A DNA stretch of 28,633 nt, taken from positions 1 to 28,633 of the forward strand of contig CAMWMM010000011.1 in the NCBI GenBank assembly GCA_947175285.1, written 5' to 3'. Source of the DNA: an uncultured Lachnospiraceae bacterium (GTDB taxonomy: Bacteria > Bacillota_A > Clostridia > Lachnospirales > Lachnospiraceae). Position numbers and translations under genes: made by a program. Under the pieces are notes generated by a model. It had not been told where the DNA came from. It searched no databases and saw only the letters and a program-made list of their open reading frames with translations. This document shows, in pieces, positions 23,703 to 28,633 of this stretch (positions are counted from its first letter, which is position 1; every line of letters begins with the position of its first letter).

Positions 23703-24807
23703 TACACAGTGTATTGAAGAAGATGATATACAAGCAGTAGCAGAGGCTTTAAAAAAAGAGTATCTGACAGGGGGGCCTACTGTAAATGAATTTGAAGAGA
23801 AAGTTGCGGAATATGTTGGAGCAAAGTATGCAGTAGCAGTTTCAAGCGGAACTGCTGCTTTACATGCTGCATGTGCGGTAATAGGCTTACAGGAAGGCGA
23901 TGAAGTAATTACAACACCGAATACATGGATATCTTCAAGTAATGCAGTATTGTATTGTGGCGGAGCACCAGTTTTTGCGGACATTGATAAGGATACTTAT
24001 AATATTAACCCATGTGAAATAGAGAAAAAGATTACGAAAAAAACAAAAGCAATTATTGCAGTTCATTATGCTGGTCAACCGTGTGATATGGAGGGTATTC
24101 ATGAGATTGCAAAGAATAATCAGTTGCTTGTTATTGAGGATGCTGCTCATGCTATTGGAGCAATATATAAAGGAAATAAAGTTGGTAGTTTATCAGACAT
24201 GACTGTTTTTAGCTTTCATCCGGTTAAGCAAATGACAACATGTGAAGGTGGTATGATAACTACAAATAATAAGCAATTATATGAAAAATTAAAGTTATTT
24301 CGAGCTTATGGTATGGTGAAGACAGAAGAAAAGATGATGCAAGAGGGACCATGGTTTTCAGAGCAAATGTCATTAGGATATAATTATAGATTATCGGATG
24401 TGCAATGTGCTTTAGGCATTAGTCAGATTAAAAAAATTGAGAAATTAGTAAGGCGAAGAAGGGAAATTGCCCAAATATATGATAATGAGTTACAAGGATT
24501 AAGTGAGATTGTGTTGCCAAAACAGTCCTCAGATGGAATAAGCGCATATCATTTATATCCGGTGTTGGTAAATAAAAGTAAGCGTAAGACTTTGTATATG
24601 CAGTATCGAGAAGCCGGAATAGGTGTAGGCGTGCATTATTACCCTGTTTATAAAAATTCTTATTATCAGCAAAAGGGTTACAGTAATGTGTGTTGTGAAG
24701 TTAGTGAACAGTTTTATGAGAGAGAATTATCTTTGCCGATACATTATAAAATTTCTGACAATGATTTAGATTATATTATAGAGACTACGAAAAAGTTATT
24801 GCAATAG
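23689..24807 (+). CDS. pseC: PseC-like nucleotide-sugar aminotransferase
   Basis: A 372-residue DegT-family PLP enzyme. MIPYSTQCIEEDDIQAV and LTGGPTVNEFEEKVAEY at the start, then YAGQPCDMEGIHEIA, are characteristic of PseC, which aminates C4 of a UDP-4-keto-6-deoxy sugar. SSGTAALHAACA binds the phosphate, EDAAHAIGA holds the PLP-pairing Asp, and FSFHPVKQMTT holds the Schiff-base Lys. ATG 23689 is preferred because AGAGGAG lies seven bases upstream. The 4,6-dehydratase (PseB type) that would supply a keto sugar is not in the window. The acyltransferase and formyltransferase that follow would modify the new amino group. Assignment to the exact sugar is tentative. Confidence 0.85.
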   Translation: MIPYSTQCIEEDDIQAVAEALKKEYLTGGPTVNEFEEKVAEYVGAKYAVAVSSGTAALHAACAVIGLQEGDEVITTPNTWISSSNAVLYCGGAPVFADIDKDTYNINPCEIEKKITKKTKAIIAVHYAGQPCDMEGIHEIAKNNQLLVIEDAAHAIGAIYKGNKVGSLSDMTVFSFHPVKQMTTCEGGMITTNNKQLYEKLKLFRAYGMVKTEEKMMQEGPWFSEQMSLGYNYRLSDVQCALGISQIKKIEKLVRRRREIAQIYDNELQGLSEIVLPKQSSDGISAYHLYPVLVNKSKRKTLYMQYREAGIGVGVHYYPVYKNSYYQQKGYSNVCCEVSEQFYERELSLPIHYKISDNDLDYIIETTKKLLQ

Positions 24808-24817
24808 GAAAGGGTAT

Positions 24818-25507
24818 ATGATGAAAAAATTGGCAATTATTGGGGCCTGTGGTCATGGGAAAGTTTTAGCTGATATTGCAATAAGAACAGGATATGAGGA
24901 TATTGTATTTTTTGATGATAATAAAACAGAAAGCGAGTACGGGGGATGGCCGATAATTGGGAAAACCGTGGATATTGCAAAGCATGATGAAGATGTAATT
25001 GTGGCTATTGGAAATGCCAAAACTCGTCAATGGTTTCTTGAAACTTTAGAACGTGAAAAAAAGAATATTGCTACATTGATTCATCCCAATGCTGTGATAG
25101 CGGATGATGTGATAATAGGGATTGGTTCTGTGGTAATGGCTGGTGCAATTCTTCAGCCAGGAAGTGCTATAGGAAAAGGCTGTATCATTAATACGGATTC
25201 GTCATTAGATCATGATAGCAGAGTAGGTAATTATGTGCATGTTGCTGTTGGGGCACATTTGGCAGGAGAGATAGAAGTAGGGGCGAGAACGTGGATTGGT
25301 GCAGGAGCAATAGTTAGTAATAATGTGAGTATACATTGTGACTGTATGATTGGTGCTGGGGCAGTAGTTATAAGAGATATAAAGGATTCGGGTACTTTTG
25401 TGGGAGTACCGGCAAAACAGCTTGTGAACGACAAGGGGGGGGCGAAAAGTAGTCTCACTAATATATATATATATATATTGTATTTGCTATTTCTTAAGTA
25501 TGGATAA
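24818..25507 (+). CDS. NeuD/PglD-like sugar O/N-acyltransferase
   Basis: A 229-residue acyltransferase. The N-terminal Rossmann-like part (LAIIGACGHGKVLADIA) binds the nucleotide sugar. From about residue 85 a left-handed beta-helix follows, with the catalytic-type His in SSLDHDSRVG and repeats such as IGAGAIV and IGAGAVVIRD, ending GVPAKQL. PglD acetylates the C4 amino group of a UDP-bacillosamine precursor, which fits the PseC-like gene next door. The tail after VNDKGG (AKSSLTNIYIYILYLLFLKYG) is unlike the family: it begins inside a run of eight Gs and crosses an AT repeat. With nine Gs the protein would end KGGGEK, close to a normal family end. This may be phase variation or recent slippage. 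Confidence 0.85.
   Translation: MMKKLAIIGACGHGKVLADIAIRTGYEDIVFFDDNKTESEYGGWPIIGKTVDIAKHDEDVIVAIGNAKTRQWFLETLEREKKNIATLIHPNAVIADDVIIGIGSVVMAGAILQPGSAIGKGCIINTDSSLDHDSRVGNYVHVAVGAHLAGEIEVGARTWIGAGAIVSNNVSIHCDCMIGAGAVVIRDIKDSGTFVGVPAKQLVNDKGGAKSSLTNIYIYILYLLFLKYG
25435..25442 (+). repeat. Run of eight G near the end of the acyltransferase gene
   Basis: Eight Gs lie just after the beta-helix domain is complete. The present length gives a hydrophobic 19-residue tail. One extra G would stop the protein five codons later. One fewer would give a longer basic tail ending near 25550. Such tracts are typical of contingency loci, though only one length is visible here. Confidence 0.6.
25459..25478 (+). 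repeat. Alternating TA microsatellite
   Basis: Twenty bases of strictly alternating T and A (ten TA units) lie inside the extended tail of the acyltransferase frame, 16 bases after the G run. They encode Ile-Tyr repeats with no likely structural role. The region would melt easily and is prone to slippage. Confidence 0.6.
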
Positions 25508-25510
25508 ACG

Positions 25511-25556
25511 ACAATCTTACTATTACGATAGATTATTGAAAATTACTTAAGATTGT
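25511..25556 (+). repeat. Nine-base inverted repeat between acyltransferase and formyltransferase
   Basis: ACAATCTTA (25511-25519) and its exact complement TAAGATTGT (25548-25556) enclose 28 bases, within which CTAT and ATAG could form a small inner stem. It ends four bases before the AAGGAGG of the formyltransferase gene. There is no U tract after it, so a classic terminator is unlikely; a processing or translation-control structure is possible. Confidence 0.4.
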
Positions 25557-25572
25557 TAATAAGGAGGCAAAT

Positions 25573-26394
25573 ATGATGAAGATTTGTATAGCAGGAAAAA
25601 ACAATATAGCAGTAGATGCATTAGAATATTTGGTGAATGAAAAATGTATGGGAAAAGAGAACTTGATGGTAATCCCGAATGAGTGTGTTCCTCCATATGA
25701 TTCATGGCAGAAGTCATTGATACAATCAGCACGGAAGCATGATCTTCCAATTGTGAAATTGGAAGATTTATATGAAATAGAGAACTTGGTATTCATATCT
25801 TTGCAATATGAAAAAATAATTAAACCTGATAGATTTAAAAGTAAAAAATTATATAATATGCATTTTGCTCCTCTTCCCAAATACAAGGGAATGTATACTT
25901 CAATATTGCCGCTTATAAATGGTGAGAAAACTTCAGGTGTAACTATCCATGAGATTGATGAATCAATTGATTCCGGAAATATTATTAGTCAAAAATTTTT
26001 TGATATTGACTTACAAGATACAGAAAGAGATTTATATTACAAGTATTTGAAATATGGATTTGAATTGTTTAAAGAAACTATTTCTCAATTGATAACTGGT
26101 GAATATGTATCAGTGCCACAGGAATGTGTTGGATCTACAATTAATTATGGAAAAGATTTGAATTATAGAGAAGCTAATATTGAGCTGGCAAGAACTTCTT
26201 TTGAGATTCATAACAAAATACGAGCATTTATTTTTGAAGAATACCAATTGCCGGAAATTCAAGGATATAAAATATATAAAAGTATATTAACAGATGAAAA
26301 GAAAAAACCTCGAATATTTGAACCAAATGATTCCTTTATTGAAATTACGGGAATTGATGGATATGTTATTAAAGCATATTATAGAAAACAGTAA
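25573..26394 (+). CDS. Sugar N-formyltransferase-like enzyme
   Basis: A 273-residue formyltransferase fold protein. The catalytic triad of the formyltetrahydrofolate-dependent family is intact: N95 and H97 in NMHFAPLPKYKG, and D133 in IDESIDSGNII. The His-to-Asp spacing of 36 equals that of methionyl-tRNA formyltransferase. It is shorter than that enzyme, and its C-terminal region (about 200-273) differs, as in sugar N-formyltransferases. Following a PseC-like aminotransferase it probably formylates an amino sugar such as a 4-amino-4,6-dideoxy hexose. Phosphoribosylglycinamide and Met-tRNA formylation are less likely by context. AAGGAGG precedes two in-frame ATGs (25573 and 25576); either could serve. 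Confidence 0.82.
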   Translation: MMKICIAGKNNIAVDALEYLVNEKCMGKENLMVIPNECVPPYDSWQKSLIQSARKHDLPIVKLEDLYEIENLVFISLQYEKIIKPDRFKSKKLYNMHFAPLPKYKGMYTSILPLINGEKTSGVTIHEIDESIDSGNIISQKFFDIDLQDTERDLYYKYLKYGFELFKETISQLITGEYVSVPQECVGSTINYGKDLNYREANIELARTSFEIHNKIRAFIFEEYQLPEIQGYKIYKSILTDEKKKPRIFEPNDSFIEITGIDGYVIKAYYRKQ

Positions 26395-26433
26395 TTGTTA
26401 AATTTTTATTAAATTGAAGGAGAAAATGATTTT

Positions 26434-27543
26434 ATGAAAGCGATTATTCTAGGCGGAGGAGTATCAGGTTGTGCAATAGCTAATGAATTGGATAAAAGAG
26501 GGGTTGAAACGGTTGTTATAGAAAAAAATGGTTACTTAGGCGGTGGATGCTATACTTTTTTTTATGGAGGACATCCTTATACAGAAGGACCAAGACCTTT
26601 GGCTATCACTGACGGAAAGGCATTTGATTACATTAATCCGATTGTAAAATTAAGGACATTTCCATTAATGTTAGATACTTATATTGAGCAGGATCATCAA
26701 TTTTATGGTTATCCAATTCATTGGGATGATATACAGATCATGCCGGATAAAGATAAGATTTTGCAGGAACTGGAAAATTGTCCCAAAGTTAATACAGCAA
26801 CAAATTTAGAAGATGGCTGGATAAATGCGGTTGGTCCAACACTTTATGGGAAATATGTTAAAACGTATACAGAGAAAATGTGGGAAGTGGAAACAAATAA
26901 AGTGTTTGAAGATTTTTCATGGACAGTAAAGGGTTCTCCCATACAGCATGGAGATAGGATGTGTCGTTTGGCAGCATCAACAGAGAATCAGTTACATGCT
27001 TATCCTATTGAAGAAACTGGGTATAATAGATTCTTTGAATATTGTGTTAGAAATAGTAAAGTGTATTTAAATACAAATGTAGAAAAAGTAGATTTGGAAA
27101 AGAAAGAAGTTTATATTGGAGAAGAAATAATCAAGGGTGATATTATTATTTCTACGATTGCGTTGGATGATTTAATGGAGAACTGTTATGGAGAATTGCG
27201 GTATATGGGACGTGATTTTTATAAGATAGTGCTTCCGGTGGAGCATATTTTTAGAGAAGGTCGTCATTTTATACATTATCCGAACGATGAAAAATTCACC
27301 AGAATTGTAGAATATAAGAATTTGACAGGACATAAAGCTGATTCTACGTTGCTTGTGATGGAGATACCTTCTCATAGTAATAAATTGTATAGTTACAATA
27401 TTAAGAGTGAACAGGATAAAGCAGCAAAATATATGAGTAGTTTACCTAATGGAGTGTATACGTTAGGGAGGTTAGGAACATATAAGTATTTAAATATAAA
27501 TCAATGTATTGCTTCGGCGTGTGAACTTGCAGATAGAATATAA
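26434..27543 (+). CDS. UDP-galactopyranose-mutase-like flavoprotein
   Basis: A 369-residue FAD protein of the size of UDP-galactopyranose mutase (Glf). The dinucleotide motif GGGVSGCAIANEL (7-19) leads to VIEKNGYLGGG. Family features remain along the length: KTYTEKMWE, RIVEYKN near 290 and LGRLGTYKYLNINQCIASA at the end, matching the substrate-binding Arg and Tyr of Glf. The histidine-bearing loop of Glf (YGAHIFHT) reads YTEGPRPLAIT here (residues 49-59), so both His are replaced (Arg54, Ala57). It may contract the ring of a different nucleotide sugar or do another FAD reaction. It follows the formyltransferase by 39 bases and is followed closely by the third radical SAM gene. Confidence 0.8.
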   Translation: MKAIILGGGVSGCAIANELDKRGVETVVIEKNGYLGGGCYTFFYGGHPYTEGPRPLAITDGKAFDYINPIVKLRTFPLMLDTYIEQDHQFYGYPIHWDDIQIMPDKDKILQELENCPKVNTATNLEDGWINAVGPTLYGKYVKTYTEKMWEVETNKVFEDFSWTVKGSPIQHGDRMCRLAASTENQLHAYPIEETGYNRFFEYCVRNSKVYLNTNVEKVDLEKKEVYIGEEIIKGDIIISTIALDDLMENCYGELRYMGRDFYKIVLPVEHIFREGRHFIHYPNDEKFTRIVEYKNLTGHKADSTLLVMEIPSHSNKLYSYNIKSEQDKAAKYMSSLPNGVYTLGRLGTYKYLNINQCIASACELADRI

Positions 27544-27557
27544 GGAGAAAGAATGAG

Positions 27558-28628
27558 ATGCTACCAAGACCAAAGGCGAATGAAATAGAATATGATAGAA
27601 TAATGAAGTTGCGTTTTGAGGATAATCTCTTATGTAAAGAAAATTATGAGAAATATCTAAAATCAGCTAGGGGGGGGCATGATGCGGAGTGTAATTACCT
27701 GCCAATTAAGATGGATTACGAAGTAAGTAGTCATTGTAATTTTAGATGCACAATGTGTCTTATGAGTGAAATTGGGAATAATAGACCTGCCAATATGTCT
27801 TTTTCCGATTTTAAAAAGTCTATAGATATGCAACAAGGACTCATCGAAGTAAAATTACAAGGAATGGGTGAACCATTATTAAATCCTGACTTTTTTGAAA
27901 TGGTTGATTATGCGGTAATGAATCATATATGGGTAAGAACGACTACGAATGCTTCTTTGTTGCATCTTAATGATAACTATAAAAAAATGATAGATTCACA
28001 AATTGGGGAAATACAAATTTCTGTAGACGGAGCTAAAAAGGAAACTTTTGAGAGCATTCGCAAGGGGAGTTGTTTTGAGCAGGTTGTAGATAATTGTCGG
28101 ATGTTAAATGATTATGCTCAGACAAAAGGAGAACAGTGGAGAACAAGCTGTTGGATGTTGGTGCAAAAAGAAAATGTAAATGAAGTAGAGGAGTTGCTTG
28201 AATTAGCAGCGAAGATGAAATTTTCAAGGTTAACATATTCTATAGCAATTAGTGATTGGGGAAAAGATAATTGGACAGCAATTAATAATGCAAAAGAGGT
28301 GACAGATTTATTTACGGATGAATTTGCGGAGAAATTAATTCAACGAGGGCAAGAATTAGGAATTGCGGTTACATTCTGGGATGGGAAGGATAAGTATATA
28401 TATGATAAAAAGAAGGACAAGATTTGTGCATGGCTGTTTGGCAGAGCATATATATCAGCAGATATGAGGATTGTTCCATGTTGTGCCGTATGCGATAGTA
28501 ATACTTGCGATATGGGTGATGCACTCGATTTTATTAATGAGTGGAATAATGATAAGTATCAAGACTTTAGAAAGCTGCATTTGAATGGGAATATACCTAA
28601 GATGTGTAGAAATTGCTATGAACAGTGA
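27558..28628 (+). CDS. Third radical SAM enzyme with SPASM-like C-terminus
   Basis: A 356-residue radical SAM protein, complete five bases before the window ends. The cluster motif is C60-x3-C64-x2-C67 in SSHCNFRCTMC, with QGMGEPLLNPD as the SAM motif. C-terminal Cys in KICAWLFG, VPCCAVCDSNTC and MCRNCYEQ suggest auxiliary iron-sulfur clusters. It is a different subgroup from the pair at 17364 and 18439: it has a longer N-terminal region and no NFI end. A run of eight Gs encodes R38-G39-G40 before the cluster motif, so a one-base slip would abolish the enzyme. ATG 27558 follows AAGGAG by ten bases. Its substrate is unknown; a sugar or glycan is likely from the neighbours. Confidence 0.85.
   Translation: MLPRPKANEIEYDRIMKLRFEDNLLCKENYEKYLKSARGGHDAECNYLPIKMDYEVSSHCNFRCTMCLMSEIGNNRPANMSFSDFKKSIDMQQGLIEVKLQGMGEPLLNPDFFEMVDYAVMNHIWVRTTTNASLLHLNDNYKKMIDSQIGEIQISVDGAKKETFESIRKGSCFEQVVDNCRMLNDYAQTKGEQWRTSCWMLVQKENVNEVEELLELAAKMKFSRLTYSIAISDWGKDNWTAINNAKEVTDLFTDEFAEKLIQRGQELGIAVTFWDGKDKYIYDKKKDKICAWLFGRAYISADMRIVPCCAVCDSNTCDMGDALDFINEWNNDKYQDFRKLHLNGNIPKMCRNCYEQ
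27670..27677 (+). repeat. Run of eight G early in the third radical SAM gene
   Basis: Eight Gs lie at codons 38-40, upstream of the catalytic Cys motif. With nine Gs the frame meets TGA almost at once; with seven it ends at TAA about 14 codons later. Either change gives a short dead product, so the tract could work as an on/off switch. Confidence 0.6.
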
Positions 28629-28633
28629 AAGGA

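Overview
The window looks like chromosome from a low-G+C Gram-positive anaerobe of the Clostridia, most like Lachnospiraceae. This is judged by eye from AT-rich DNA, strong AGGAGG-type ribosome binding sites, some TTG/GTG starts and the protein families present; no taxonomic marker gene is in view. Almost everything lies on the + strand, in tightly packed and often overlapping genes that make activated and modified sugars for a surface glycan or a glycosylated surface protein. Only the first 92 bases belong to a divergent gene on the - strand.

Region A (288-6845): a glycosyltransferase, then a WbpB-WbpD-WbpE-like trio (dehydrogenase, N-acetyltransferase, aminotransferase) and a WbpG/PseA-like amidotransferase with its own HisH and HisF. 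In Pseudomonas O-antigen loci this set makes a UDP-2,3-diacetamido uronic acid and converts one acetamido group to acetamidino. WbpA and WbpI counterparts are not in the window. The HisF copy has lost the first catalytic Asp of histidine-pathway HisF. Region B (6863-11322): two more GT4-type glycosyltransferases and an asparagine-synthetase-like amidotransferase. Region C (11394-15115): heptose activation by GmhA, GmhB, an NAD-dependent epimerase/dehydratase and an HldE-like bifunctional enzyme whose two domains are in the reverse of the E. coli order.

Region D (15116-17303) interrupts the sugar genes. It has a good promoter preceded by two perfect and one imperfect head-to-tail DnaA boxes, driving an unrecognised 121-residue protein and a SAMHD1/dGTPase-type HD-domain protein. 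This suggests a link between replication initiation and dNTP control and is the most unusual item in the window.

Region E (17364-28628): two closely similar radical SAM enzymes, an FkbM methyltransferase, a transketolase split into two subunits, a class I methyltransferase, a WbuC-like cupin, a PseC-like aminotransferase, a NeuD/PglD-like acyltransferase, a sugar N-formyltransferase-like enzyme, a UDP-galactopyranose-mutase-like flavoprotein with an altered active-site motif, and a third radical SAM enzyme. Together they look like a workshop for one or more rare sugars: amino, formylated or acetylated, perhaps branched. Runs of eight Gs in the acyltransferase and in the third radical SAM gene, and an alternating AT run, are candidate sites for phase variation.

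No flippase, polymerase, phosphoglycosyltransferase, flagellin, tRNA, rRNA, insertion sequence or CRISPR array was seen, so the cluster probably extends beyond the window. No gene-free stretch exceeds 300 bases; the longest are 93-287 and 15116-15299, both of which carry probable promoters.
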